Positions 27,552-36,718 of a DNA stretch of 64,000 bases are shown here, piece by piece (within the stretch, counting starts at the first letter, position 1; each line of letters starts with the position of its first letter). The notes beneath the pieces are model-generated. The model saw only the letters and a program-made list of their open reading frames with translations. It was not told the origin of the DNA and ran no database searches. A program made the position numbers and the translations under genes. The stretch is from Lachnospiraceae bacterium KH1T2. Its GTDB lineage: Bacteria; Bacillota; Clostridia; Lachnospirales; Lachnospiraceae. The stretch covers positions 32,422 to 96,421 of the forward strand of contig FOSY01000013.1 in the NCBI GenBank assembly GCA_900114405.1, read 5' to 3'.

Positions 27552-28580
27552 TTAATTCTCTTTCCTGTACAGGATACAGCTGAGTAGTATACCGGCGACA
27601 AGCCCTCCAATATGCGCCGAATTATCTATCCCTGAACCTGTAACTCCAGCTAAAATACTATAGGCAACTACAAAAAATACTCTTGTCGGTGTAAGTGCCT
27701 TAAATCTTTCTTTATCCAAAACAACGATAGCCAGCAGTGCCCCTATCACACCAAATATCGCTCCACTCGCTCCGGCTGACGCGACATTCTCTCCAACCAT
27801 TACATGAAACAGCAGCGAAGCCGCATTTCCGAGAAGTCCGCTCAAAATATACAATACAGCAAACTTCAGCTTTCCAAGCGCCGACTCCACCTTACTTCCA
27901 AACATATAAAGCGATATCATATTCGTCGCCAAATGCTGCAGTCCGAAATGCATGAACATACAGGTGAAAAGCCTGTAAACTTCACCATATTCTAAAACCA
28001 AAGGCTGATACATCGCGCCATTTTGGATCATATATTCAGCATCCATCGTGCTTCCATATGCCGAAAGCCATATAAATATGATGATGTTTATCAATATAAG
28101 AGCCACCGTGACCGGACTTTCAGAAAACCACAAAAGCTTTCCAAGACCTCTCCACACAGTAAGCTTATCATCCCCAAATTTCTTCTCACGTTCTTCGGCA
28201 AGCAGGTTTTCAAGCGGTGCTCTGAGATAATCAAAGTCAGACATCTGATTTTCGTAAATGACAAGCCTAAGCGAAGTAGCGTCTACAAGCCATGAAAACT
28301 CATCATTAACAGCAATACTTCTCCCCGCTGCCGGATTAGCAACAAGTATCAGAGAAAACAACCTGATCCTTATATAGCCTTTCTGCATGAACATATTTCG
28401 GATCTGCTCCATGAGCTGCGAATAATTATCATACGAAAGCACCAGCGCTCTGGCATTCAGTACGACCACAACCATCGCAAGTTCATTGTCGTTCCTAAAA
28501 AATAAATCTATTTCCTTAGAATTTGATTGTATCTGTGCATAGTTATGCGCAGCAAGTAATGCCGCAATTCTTTCTTTCAA
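27552..28580 (-). CDS. Rhomboid-family intramembrane serine protease
   Basis: A 342-residue membrane protein. Residues 1-150 are a soluble N-terminal domain, and the rest is a six-helix rhomboid core. The catalytic Ser lies in 'AGASGAIFGVIGAL' and the catalytic His in 'NSAHIGGLVAGILL'; 'HFGLQHLATNMISLYMFG' is the conserved first loop and helix. The start is TTG at 28580, supported by GGAGG eight bases upstream, because the nearby ATG runs into a stop at once. It is downstream of the FHA gene of the Tad operon with a 107-base gap; a role in pilus or signal-protein processing is only a guess. Confidence 0.92.
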   Translation of the reverse strand: MKERIAALLAAHNYAQIQSNSKEIDLFFRNDNELAMVVVVLNARALVLSYDNYSQLMEQIRNMFMQKGYIRIRLFSLILVANPAAGRSIAVNDEFSWLVDATSLRLVIYENQMSDFDYLRAPLENLLAEEREKKFGDDKLTVWRGLGKLLWFSESPVTVALILINIIIFIWLSAYGSTMDAEYMIQNGAMYQPLVLEYGEVYRLFTCMFMHFGLQHLATNMISLYMFGSKVESALGKLKFAVLYILSGLLGNAASLLFHVMVGENVASAGASGAIFGVIGALLAIVVLDKERFKALTPTRVFFVVAYSILAGVTGSGIDNSAHIGGLVAGILLSCILYRKEN

Positions 28581-28687
28581 ATCATGATCCTCCGGGTCGC
28601 ATAAATTGCGATACTACTTTAATTTTACACTTTGCCGCTCACTTTAGCAATGTATACCCGTAGAACTATACATATTGTTATTCACTA

Positions 28688-30016
28688 TCAGCCTGCCATG
28701 ACGACTTTCATCGTTACATGTGCAAATTTCACTACATCACCTGCACATATTTCAGCATTTTCGTCCTTTTCAAGCTTTCGCCCATTCACGCTTGTTCCAT
28801 TAGTTGAATTAAGATCACACAGGAAATACCGACCTGCATTGCGCCTGATACATGCATGCACCCGACTTACGTTCTTATCCTCTATACATCCATGCACACG
28901 AGCGCGCGCTTTACCAATGGTAAATGTTTCGTCTCTAACCGCCAGATCAACACTTTCTCCATTTACCATCCCTATAAGATGAAGCGTATCTCCACCTGCC
29001 GCACGGTCATTTAAGAGTACCGTTTCTTCCTCATATCCATAAGCCTTTTCAGACCGCAGCTTTTTTTCCTGCATCTGCATCGCATTTGTGAGATAGTCGC
29101 TCCTGTACTCTCTGTATTGCTCTTCATTATTTTCAAAGATCTTTCCTTCTTCGCACTCAATACTGCGCTTTTTATATAAGTGGATCACTCCTATCATCGC
29201 AGCCGCAAAAAATACCGCTATCACAGCTCCCGCCTTAAGGTAATCATCTTCAGAAAATCCAAGCAGCGTCAATACCTGCGGGTCTAGCAGCACTGCTGCA
29301 TAACATCCCGCTGCTGCAAGCGTCATCACCGCGCAGATGATGATCCCATTCCGGATATTTTTCTTCTGAGCCTTCTCCATCTCTCCCTGTTCAGGCGGGC
29401 AGTAATCTATCCTGCTTATATTAACCTGCGGCTCGGCTTTGTACTCCATTTTAAACTCCGGCAGTCTGATTATCGGTATCTCTGTGACACCTTCTCTGTC
29501 ATTTCCGAGCAGCTTTTCTATAGATACTACTCCATCACATACATCGTTAAAAAACTTCCCTGCCAGCTTGACTGCCTCCGGGTCCTTCTGGTCAGCCGCT
29601 TCCACCAGAAACTCTGCCAAAAGCTCCTCCCCATCAGACTCTCTGCAGCCCGGAACATATACAAAAAACGGTTTCTTCTTATCATCATCCCAATATATAT
29701 ATTCCGGCTCATATATAATTTCATCGTCACATAAAAGATATTCCTCAAGTCTTTTTTGAAGTTCCGCATATCCTCTAAAAAAGCTCTTAAGCTCCGGATA
29801 GCGAAGCTTTCCGCTGTCAAAAACATCCGCAATGCTCCTCATACTCCCTATCTCAAAAGACCAGAATTCCTCTCCGTTGAAATTTTCTGTCTGAAGCTTC
29901 AGTATTCCCGGAATATTATTATTCTTAAGCATTCGCTCCTTATAATCATTCTCTGAATGCTCTCTTTCGATCAATAAATATTTTTTTCTATTCTCCTGCC
30001 TGATAATCGCATTCAT
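28688..30016 (-). CDS. FHA-domain membrane protein of the Tad operon
   Basis: A 442-residue protein. Residues 1-170 form an N-terminal domain of the DUF6382 type ('FWSFEIGSMRSIADVF', 'AELQKRLEEYLLCDDEIIY'). Two membrane helices lie at about 225-250 and 262-282. The C-terminal FHA domain (about 360-440) has the phosphothreonine-binding pattern 'FTIGKARAR...NVSRVHACI...LNSTNGTSVNG'. The start overlaps the preceding TadE-like gene by four bases, placing it in the pilus operon. FHA domains read Ser/Thr phosphorylation, so pilus assembly may be controlled by a kinase encoded elsewhere. Confidence 0.85.
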   Translation of the reverse strand: MNAIIRQENRKKYLLIEREHSENDYKERMLKNNNIPGILKLQTENFNGEEFWSFEIGSMRSIADVFDSGKLRYPELKSFFRGYAELQKRLEEYLLCDDEIIYEPEYIYWDDDKKKPFFVYVPGCRESDGEELLAEFLVEAADQKDPEAVKLAGKFFNDVCDGVVSIEKLLGNDREGVTEIPIIRLPEFKMEYKAEPQVNISRIDYCPPEQGEMEKAQKKNIRNGIIICAVMTLAAAGCYAAVLLDPQVLTLLGFSEDDYLKAGAVIAVFFAAAMIGVIHLYKKRSIECEEGKIFENNEEQYREYRSDYLTNAMQMQEKKLRSEKAYGYEEETVLLNDRAAGGDTLHLIGMVNGESVDLAVRDETFTIGKARARVHGCIEDKNVSRVHACIRRNAGRYFLCDLNSTNGTSVNGRKLEKDENAEICAGDVVKFAHVTMKVVMAG

Positions 30017-30486
30017 TCTTGCACTCCACTTCTACTTCTAACCATATCTATGATATTTTTCCCCGCCCGAAGAGCCCGCACTACCTCTATCGGCTGTACC
30101 CTCGAGTACTTTTTATCAGCAGAAATACTGATACCCTTCCTCCTAAGTTCCGGTATCAGTACTATGCCTTTAGGAATCCTGAAATCAGCCTTACCGCTTA
30201 CACTTATCTCCAATGCAGTCGCTTTGGCATCGATCTCAACATTTTTAGAGACTATCATCCTCTTATCCAGCAGTTCCCTTGCCGCATCCTCCGCCTTCTT
30301 CACCGGATCTGCTTCCGGGTCTGTGACCATAGCCCCTCGCAAAGCCGCTTCATAGCATACGCAATCTAAAACACACTTATCATGTACATAAAAGCTCATA
30401 TAAATTATGAGCAGGATACACGTCAGCAATATCGGCATCAGCATAGCCGCTTCCACCGTATAATATCCACAATATTCATCTTTCAT
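30013..30486 (-). CDS. TadE-like pilus assembly protein
   Basis: A 157-residue protein with one N-terminal membrane helix preceded by a short pilin-like leader ('YYTVEAAMLMPILLTCILLI', Glu in the pseudopilin position) and an exported C-terminal domain. TadE-type pseudopilins sit at the membrane and are needed for Flp pilus formation. It overlaps by four bases both the peptidase gene before it and the FHA gene after it. Confidence 0.82.
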   Translation of the reverse strand: MKDEYCGYYTVEAAMLMPILLTCILLIIYMSFYVHDKCVLDCVCYEAALRGAMVTDPEADPVKKAEDAARELLDKRMIVSKNVEIDAKATALEISVSGKADFRIPKGIVLIPELRRKGISISADKKYSRVQPIEVVRALRAGKNIIDMVRSRSGVQE

Positions 30487-30905
30487 CGCAAACCACCTAA
30501 AAGTATGACTAATTCAGGTACCACCAGAAACGGAATAAATGGCAGTTCGCTTTCACGATCTCCCACTTTCAAAAAGATCACAAACATTGAAACTATTGCA
30601 GCCAGAAAACTACCTGCAGTAAGCAATATCAAATTTTCAAAAACTCCAAGTACCGCTCCCGTAACTATCAAAACAAGCCCGTCGCCAAAGCCTATTTTTT
30701 CATGTGTCACTGCTGATATAAGTACCATCACACAGCCGATCCCGGCACCCAGCAGGCTGCTTAACGGTGTGATAGTGCTATTCCATGCAGCTGCAAGCCC
30801 TGCGATCAAAAATATGACCAGTACCCGCCCATATATCCTTTTATTCTTTATATCTGTCGCTGCACATATAAGCAGCATTAAAAGCATGATAAGTCTTCCA
30901 AGCAT
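30483..30905 (-). CDS. Second A24 prepilin peptidase (TadV/CpaA-like)
   Basis: A 140-residue polytopic aspartic protease. The two catalytic Asp motifs are visible as 'CAATDIKNKRIYG' and 'IGFGDGLVLI' (GxGD). The ATG at 30905 is preferred over a GTG at 30929: GGAG lies nine bases before it, inside the end of the preceding gene. A24 peptidases remove the leader of Flp pilins and pseudopilins at the cytoplasmic face of the membrane. A separate family member is the first gene of the operon (37721-38131), so this locus has two. Confidence 0.85.
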   Translation of the reverse strand: MLGRLIMLLMLLICAATDIKNKRIYGRVLVIFLIAGLAAAWNSTITPLSSLLGAGIGCVMVLISAVTHEKIGFGDGLVLIVTGAVLGVFENLILLTAGSFLAAIVSMFVIFLKVGDRESELPFIPFLVVPELVILLGGLR

Positions 30906-30909
30906 CTCT

Positions 30910-31677
30910 TTATTCTCCGCAATCTGCACATTTCCGCATGTCTCCTACTTCTGATAACGGCACTTCCCTGATGCCTCTCTTAAGTCCCGGGCATTCCCTC
31001 GTTGTATGCCAGCGGTCTCCATCGTCTGTGATAAAGGTCTTACTTCCTCCTCTTTTACCACAGTATTCACATGGATAATATTTCCCTCCGGAACTATTTC
31101 GCCTTGCAGCTATATCCTCTCTGCTGATATCCATGATATTTAGTTTAAGATGTCTGCAATTTCTATGAGTATGATATACACCGCCATAAGTAGTTATGTA
31201 AACAAAAGTGTCGTCAGTATCTTCTGCATGCCTTCCACGCGTATTATCATATCCTGTGAAAGCCTTTACTCTCGCCCTGTCTATGATTTTTATCCTTGGC
31301 GCAGCCTTGGGCGCGAATGGTATATCAGCTTTCCATATTTCAAAAAGATCTATTATCTCATTGCCGTTCAGCCTGTCCGACACAGTATATGCTGCTGCGC
31401 TTGCAGCCACGGCATTACTCATCAGCCGCTGCTGCTTCACTCCTGACTGCCTCATTATCTCTGTCACATACAGCAGCGTCAGCATACACATGAGAAACAG
31501 CGGCAAGACCACCGCTGCTTCTACTGTCATTGAGCCCTTAAAAGAGCCGCGGACAGATTCCCTTTTCGGTATTAGATTGTATTGTTCGGGGTTCTCATTG
31601 TTAATTTCACTAATATTTGGGTATGGGAGATACTTATTTATTTTTAGATTTTCTTTATTTTTTCCCGAAAAGGTCAT
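30910..31677 (-). CDS. TadE-like pseudopilin with two metal-binding-like repeats
   Basis: A 255-residue protein. After a basic leader of about 48 residues comes a pseudopilin-type segment ('GSMTVEAAVVLPLFLMCMLT'). The exported part ends in two tandem repeats, 'YHTHRNCRHLKL...CEYCGK' and 'WHTTRECPGLKR...CADCGE'. Each has a His and Cys near its start and a CxxCG at its end, the pattern of small Ada-type zinc domains. This is unusual on a pilus component and could bind zinc or form disulfides. GGAG lies ten bases before the ATG. Confidence 0.75.
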   Translation of the reverse strand: MTFSGKNKENLKINKYLPYPNISEINNENPEQYNLIPKRESVRGSFKGSMTVEAAVVLPLFLMCMLTLLYVTEIMRQSGVKQQRLMSNAVAASAAAYTVSDRLNGNEIIDLFEIWKADIPFAPKAAPRIKIIDRARVKAFTGYDNTRGRHAEDTDDTFVYITTYGGVYHTHRNCRHLKLNIMDISREDIAARRNSSGGKYYPCEYCGKRGGSKTFITDDGDRWHTTRECPGLKRGIREVPLSEVGDMRKCADCGE

Positions 31678-31692
31678 CTGTCTGCAGCTCCT

Positions 31693-33114
31693 TTACTCGA
31701 TCACCGGCATATAACTGTAACTTCTGCGTATAGTGAATTTTCTCCCTGCACAGTCAGTTATCTCTGCATCAGCCTCTAAAAACTCTATGCAGCCATCCAT
31801 CCTGAAATTCCCATTTCCTGGCGTTTCACGCAGGTTCAGCTCTATCATGTCAATCGCTCTCATTGTCATCACTGTAGGATGCACTTCATTTTCGATCACC
31901 ATTAAAAGCTTCATATAGTTACTGTAGTCAAGCCCTTCACCATCTGTCTTTCCTTTCATAGCTCCACTAAAGGGAACTTTCAAAATATTCTGTAATCTCC
32001 AGTCCTCGCTTTGCTTTACAAGCGGAACTTTTCCTCCGGAGAGCAATGTCCTTACATCAAGCACCGCCTCTGATGTCGACCAGCAGACCATAAAAAAGTC
32101 TGTCAATGGCTCTGTTATGTCAACCTTTATAGCAATTGCTGCCGCTGCCGCGATCGGCTCTGCTATAGCCTGTGCCTGTGCTCGTTTCCCTGAGTCACGG
32201 AATATCATCATTGTATTTGCCGCAGCTCTCATACTAAAAAGCTTCTCTACCGTACATCGAAGATTAGCGATATTTGTATTTTTACCATTCAGGATATACT
32301 CCTGCTCATAGTATCCATCTTCCTCTGCATCTACATAATTTCTGAATTTCTTTGAAAGATATTCTGTATATAGCAGATTACTTGTCAGCGAATCTGTATC
32401 ATATCTGGGTTTTACTACACCTATCCCGTCAATGTTTTCTCTATACGAAGCAAGTCCTTCAAGCATGAGCTTTTTATGCGAAGGTTTTATATATGAACCA
32501 TAAATCGTCCTTGATATGATACCTTCACGCATGTCATAGGTCTTTTTATACTTCTTTGTATCGCTTCCAATGTCTGCATCTTTAAGCTTTTTATCTATCT
32601 TTGCTCTTCTCTCATCCAGATTTTCTTTTAATATTCCACTGCCTTTATAATCTTTCACATGATTATGCAGGTCCTCTGCTATACCTACACCATACATATC
32701 CTTCACAGCTTCTATTGCCTGCCTCTTAAAAACTCTTCCTCCGTCATCAGTCGCCCTCGACGGAAGGTCTGCCGAAGCATTCTTTATATTCAAGCCATAC
32801 AGGTCACCTGCACCGGTAAAGAAAAGCCCACGTGAAGGATGAAGCTCATAATCCATATATTCTTTAAGATGCATCGATGTTTCTTTCAGCGACGGAACAC
32901 TATTTCCATAAGAGGAGTCGATGTACGCAAGATCATATTTTTCAAGTAACTCTCTGTTATACTCTGCAAATGTCGAAACCAGTCCCATATTCATCGCCAT
33001 TTCAATACGCATCTTTTCTGCGCTGTATCTCGCACTGTCAACCACTGTAAGCACAAGTGATAAGAGTAATCCCAAAATAAGTGACATAAATACTGTTATC
33101 GATCCCTTGTACAT
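31693..33114 (-). CDS. DUF5702-type Tad pilus protein
   Basis: A 473-residue protein with one N-terminal membrane helix ('GSITVFMSLILGLLLSLVLT') and a large exported domain, matching the DUF5702 proteins regularly found in Firmicute Tad loci in the TadG-like position. A short helical region follows the helix ('EKMRIEMAMNMGLVSTFAEY'). No catalytic motif is seen. Possible role: minor pilus or surface-anchoring subunit. It lies between the Flp pilin and the second TadE-like protein. Confidence 0.82.
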   Translation of the reverse strand: MYKGSITVFMSLILGLLLSLVLTVVDSARYSAEKMRIEMAMNMGLVSTFAEYNRELLEKYDLAYIDSSYGNSVPSLKETSMHLKEYMDYELHPSRGLFFTGAGDLYGLNIKNASADLPSRATDDGGRVFKRQAIEAVKDMYGVGIAEDLHNHVKDYKGSGILKENLDERRAKIDKKLKDADIGSDTKKYKKTYDMREGIISRTIYGSYIKPSHKKLMLEGLASYRENIDGIGVVKPRYDTDSLTSNLLYTEYLSKKFRNYVDAEEDGYYEQEYILNGKNTNIANLRCTVEKLFSMRAAANTMMIFRDSGKRAQAQAIAEPIAAAAAIAIKVDITEPLTDFFMVCWSTSEAVLDVRTLLSGGKVPLVKQSEDWRLQNILKVPFSGAMKGKTDGEGLDYSNYMKLLMVIENEVHPTVMTMRAIDMIELNLRETPGNGNFRMDGCIEFLEADAEITDCAGRKFTIRRSYSYMPVIE

Positions 33115-33150
33115 CTCTCCTCCTTCCTTTTTGAAAAATTCTTAAAATTT

Positions 33151-33164
33151 ACTCGCAAGCGAGT
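33151..33164. terminator. Short hairpin after the Flp pilin gene
   Basis: ACTCGC/GCGAGT with a two-base loop, just after the pilin stop and before the DUF5702 gene. The T tract is weak. It may act as an attenuator or RNA-stability element giving more pilin than downstream products. Confidence 0.4.
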
Positions 33165-33172
33165 ATTGAATT

Positions 33173-33334
33173 TCAGACTGCCTTGGCATTTTTGATAACA
33201 TTGCCAAGAAGATACTCGACAAGACTTGTGATCTGCTTCTTAAAAAGTGTCACAAGCGCAATAAGAACGACCAAAATAAGAATGATCTCAACAGTTCCTA
33301 CCGCATCTTCTTCCTTCAGAAAACGCATTAACAT
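33173..33334 (-). CDS. flp: Flp-type pilin
   Basis: A 53-residue pilin. 'MLMRFLKEEDAVGTVEIILI' is a short charged leader, then a hydrophobic helix with Glu; cleavage after Ala would put Glu at mature position 5, as in Flp1 pilins. A basic tail 'FKKQITSLVEYLLGNVIKNA' follows. GGAGGTGAG lies eight bases before the ATG. This is the major subunit expected from a Tad locus, located between TadC and the DUF5702 protein. Confidence 0.9.
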   Translation of the reverse strand: MLMRFLKEEDAVGTVEIILILVVLIALVTLFKKQITSLVEYLLGNVIKNAKAV

Positions 33335-33350
33335 AATTTCTCACCTCCTT

Positions 33351-34793
33351 TCAAAATCCAAAAGACATAATGGATGGAATTAAAATTATCAAGAGTACTA
33401 TCAAAAGCATGATTCCCATAGGCAGAAGCAGCTTAGTTCCCGCTTCTTCGCCCAGTCGTCTTGCTTCGCTCTTCCTGTTTTCAAAAGCATTGGCAGCCTC
33501 ATATTCAAGCAATGAAAGGATACCTGCACTGCCCTTTTTAAGATTCTGACTGAGAAGCGTTCCAAGCTTTCTATACTCTGAAACACCAGACCTCATACCA
33601 AACTCCTGGTAAGCTGTCATCTCACCTGTTCCGCTGTTCATAAGCCTCACGGTGATAAGCATTTCTTCATATGCGTAATGCATAGGACTTTGCCCTTTCG
33701 CCCTGCTCATCTCATAGTCGCGGGCTGTCTTTTCAAAAGCTCCTCTTATCGTCATTCCTGCCCCCAGTAAAAGCGCAAGGCGGCTCACTATCTTAGGATA
33801 ATCGGCTTTCATCTGCCGCTCTCTGTTTACTATTTCTTTTTTTATCTCATCATTTCTTCCATAAAAAATTCCCAAAGCCCCCAGAAGCGACAGCAGCAAT
33901 ATAGTTATGCCTGTCTTTGACACCGGTGAAAAAAAGCTTATTTCGCCGCTGTCAATCCTTTTCGGAAGGCTAATGCCGCTCTCTGTTTCAGAAACCTTAT
34001 CTGCATTTTCAAGTGCTTTCCTGATTTCAAAGCGCAGCTTCTCCTCTCCATATCTCTTCCTCGGAAATACAGTTATCGGGATGTTTACCTCATCATAAAA
34101 TTCCTCATATGTAAGGCCAGCCCTGATATTTACACGTTCTCCCGCTTCTTCTGAGAACTCATCATCCAGCTTTCCTTCACTGTTTATGCACTCGAAGTTG
34201 TCCGGGTACCACTCGATCTCTACCGGATATTCCTTGTATTTCTTTATAAAATTCAAGTCACTGTCAACATGTGATGAAGATTTATTCTCTGCGAGCATTT
34301 CAACAGGAAGTGCTCTCTTTATCTCATCAAAGATCGCCTGTATCTCTTTCCCGGTATATTTCCTCGGGCTAACTTCTATGTCTATAGGCTCCTTGAGCCG
34401 TCTGTCAGATGTTTTAACTTCAAGTGTGACCTTTCGGCTCATCTCACCATAACCGTTTCTCGAAACACTGCTAAGTGCTCTTCCTGCACCTGCACCTTGT
34501 AATCCTGCAAGAAAGCTAAGCACATTTCCGATAAATATGAGCATCAATATTTCCGCCGAAACTTTACGCAGGAAATTCCCCGCCGCTTTCTCCGGTTTCT
34601 CAGAGGGCTTTAACATCCGCTGTTTTTGCCTTAATTCACTTGTATCATTCGGAAGACGCGAAATCAGATACTCCGCTCCCCCATAAAAGATTTCCTTAAA
34701 TGCAGAGCCCTTTGCAACGCTTTGCCTGTACTTTGCAGACACTATAAATAAGGCTCCGAAAAGGAAAAATATTAAAATATTAATTATGATCAC
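33351..34793 (-). CDS. tadC: TadC-like inner-membrane platform protein with large insert
   Basis: A 480-residue protein, far longer than the roughly 300 of usual TadC. Membrane helices are near residues 3-20, 81-100, 293-312 and 456-478. The cytoplasmic type II secretion F domain lies at about 313-455 ('YPKIVSRLALLLGAGMTIRG', 'GVSEYRKLGTLLSQNLKKGS'). The insert at 101-292 is predicted outside and is beta-rich and charged. The start is GTG with GAGGA seven bases upstream, overlapping the end of tadB. TadC works with TadB as the membrane platform for pilus extrusion. Confidence 0.87.
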   Translation of the reverse strand: MIIINILIFFLFGALFIVSAKYRQSVAKGSAFKEIFYGGAEYLISRLPNDTSELRQKQRMLKPSEKPEKAAGNFLRKVSAEILMLIFIGNVLSFLAGLQGAGAGRALSSVSRNGYGEMSRKVTLEVKTSDRRLKEPIDIEVSPRKYTGKEIQAIFDEIKRALPVEMLAENKSSSHVDSDLNFIKKYKEYPVEIEWYPDNFECINSEGKLDDEFSEEAGERVNIRAGLTYEEFYDEVNIPITVFPRKRYGEEKLRFEIRKALENADKVSETESGISLPKRIDSGEISFFSPVSKTGITILLLSLLGALGIFYGRNDEIKKEIVNRERQMKADYPKIVSRLALLLGAGMTIRGAFEKTARDYEMSRAKGQSPMHYAYEEMLITVRLMNSGTGEMTAYQEFGMRSGVSEYRKLGTLLSQNLKKGSAGILSLLEYEAANAFENRKSEARRLGEEAGTKLLLPMGIMLLIVLLIILIPSIMSFGF

Positions 34794-34802
34794 TGGATTT
34801 CC

Positions 34803-35540
34803 TCAGACACGAACGGTCACGATCTTTTCCGCCATCACAAAGGCGGCAAGATATGCTGCAAGGCAAAATGTCATCATTATGACACCACCTATATTATTAT
34901 ATAAGATACCTGAAATCTCAGGCGAAGTTTGCGTTATGTAAACTATCATTCCAAAAGGAACGATATCCATTATCCTGCTTTCATAGCGTTTTGCACTTAC
35001 CATCACAGCAATCTCTCTCTTGACTTCCATGCGTTCACTTATGATTCCTGCGGTACGGTTTATGATCCCTGTAAGGTTTCCGCCACTTCTTTTGGCAACT
35101 GCAAAAATTTCTGCAAAATCCTTTATATCCTCCACTCCACTTCTTATCCCGAAGTCCATCAGGATATACTCAAGTCTCTCATTTGCCCTAAGCCTATGAA
35201 CTAAAATCCTGAATTCTTTCGCTATCACAGAGTCTCTGCCATACATGCTCTCCATATCCCTTCCGGCTTCGATGAAGGCATTTTCTACAGAATAGCCTGC
35301 ATTCAATGCTGACTGAACAGCATTCAGCGCTTCTCTGAATTCTACCGAAAGCTGCTCTATTACCTTTGCCGCACAGACCTTTTTTCTGTATTTCAGATAT
35401 AAGATAAGCAATGGCGAACCAAGTATCACCACCACTATATTTCTATAAAAAGTCCATAGTGCAAACGCTATTATCAACTCGCCTACTGCAAGATTTTGAA
35501 TGAGCTCCGCTTTTGTAAATCTGTATTCTCTATAATTCAA
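34803..35540 (-). CDS. tadB: TadB-like inner-membrane platform protein
   Basis: A 245-residue protein of the type II secretion F family. Two N-terminal helices (about 13-50) and two C-terminal helices (about 190-240) flank a cytoplasmic helical bundle ('FREALNAVQSALNAGYSVEN', 'FAEIFAVAKRSGGNLTGII'). The start is TTG at 35540, overlapping the stop of the ATPase gene as TTGA. It partners TadC and couples to the TadA ATPase. Confidence 0.9.
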   Translation of the reverse strand: MNYREYRFTKAELIQNLAVGELIIAFALWTFYRNIVVVILGSPLLILYLKYRKKVCAAKVIEQLSVEFREALNAVQSALNAGYSVENAFIEAGRDMESMYGRDSVIAKEFRILVHRLRANERLEYILMDFGIRSGVEDIKDFAEIFAVAKRSGGNLTGIINRTAGIISERMEVKREIAVMVSAKRYESRIMDIVPFGMIVYITQTSPEISGILYNNIGGVIMMTFCLAAYLAAFVMAEKIVTVRV

Positions 35541-36718
35541 AGCCCTATCCTTTCAAGCTTTAAGCGGCTCTTTAATTCACCTACACATGCCAAGGCTTCT
35601 CCATCATATTTATAAATAGGATTCAGAACTATCTCTCCATCTTCATATCCGCACAATTCTGTGATTTCCAAAACCTTTCTGCTTTTGTCTCTCATACGTC
35701 CTAAATGTATAATTATGTCAACCGCAGATGCGATCTGGCGACGTATAGCTTCAAGCGGGATACTCTCGCCCATTAAAGTCATCATTTCAAGTCTTGATAC
35801 CATATCAGCTGCACTATTGGCATGTCCAGTACACAAGCTGCCGTCATGACCTGTATTCGCCGCCTGCAGGAAGTCAAATGCTGCACCGTCACGCACCTCA
35901 CCGACCACAATTCTGTCAGGTCTCATCCTGAGTGACGATTTTATCAGGTCTCTTATCGTTATCGCTTCACAGCCCTCAACATTGGCATTTCTGGTCTCAA
36001 GCTTTACAAGGTTTTCTATCCCCTCGATCTGAAGCTCAGCCGAGTCCTCGATAGTTATCACTCTTGTTTCAGGCGGTATGAATGCTGACATCGCATTAAG
36101 GAAAGTGGTTTTACCGCTTCCTGTTCCGCCGGATACAAATATATTGTAGCCGGCAACTACAAGTTTCCTTATGAACTCTGCAATTTCAGCCGTTAATGTA
36201 CCAAACCCTATCAGATCATCCATCCTTATAGGATTTTCCGGAAATCTTCTTATCGTCAGGATCGGTCCATTCAGCGCCACCGAATTCATTACGATATTCA
36301 CTCGCGAGCCATTTTCAAGCCTTGCATCTACTATAGGCGAAGCTTCATTTACAACTCTGTTTGAGCCTGCCGCAATCTGCTGTATCACATTATTAAGCTC
36401 TTCTCTGCTTTCAAAGGTCTTATCCCATTTATAGAGCCGCCCTGCTTTTTCGACAAAGATCCCCTCTGTTCCATTGACCATTATCTCTGTCACTTCCGGG
36501 TCATCTATAAGCTGCTGTATGACACCTTTCTTCCTTATCAGGTCGAAGAGATCATTTCTCAGCTGCAGCTTTTCCTTAAGTGTAAGAAGTTCAGTTTCTT
36601 CACCCTTAAGTATGCACTCAGCGATTATATCCTCTATCTCTTCATCTGAAACTTCTCTGGAAAGATCTATCTTCTGCAGTATTTCCTCATGTAGTTTTTC
36701 CTTGATCTTTTTCATCAT
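35537..36718 (-). CDS. cpaF: TadA/CpaF pilus assembly ATPase
   Basis: A 393-residue cytoplasmic secretion ATPase. 'ITVMVNGTEG'-like N-terminal segment (seen as 'VTEIMVNGTEGIFVEKAGRL'), Walker A 'SGGTGSGKTTFLNA', Asp box 'RVITIEDSAELQI', Walker B region 'RMRPDRIVVGEVRDGAAFDF' and His box 'GHDGSLCTGHANSA' are all present. It powers Flp pilus extension. ATG at 36718 overlaps the stop of the TadZ-like gene as TGATG; a GTG one codon upstream is possible. Confidence 0.96.
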   Translation of the reverse strand: MMKKIKEKLHEEILQKIDLSREVSDEEIEDIIAECILKGEETELLTLKEKLQLRNDLFDLIRKKGVIQQLIDDPEVTEIMVNGTEGIFVEKAGRLYKWDKTFESREELNNVIQQIAAGSNRVVNEASPIVDARLENGSRVNIVMNSVALNGPILTIRRFPENPIRMDDLIGFGTLTAEIAEFIRKLVVAGYNIFVSGGTGSGKTTFLNAMSAFIPPETRVITIEDSAELQIEGIENLVKLETRNANVEGCEAITIRDLIKSSLRMRPDRIVVGEVRDGAAFDFLQAANTGHDGSLCTGHANSAADMVSRLEMMTLMGESIPLEAIRRQIASAVDIIIHLGRMRDKSRKVLEITELCGYEDGEIVLNPIYKYDGEALACVGELKSRLKLERIGL

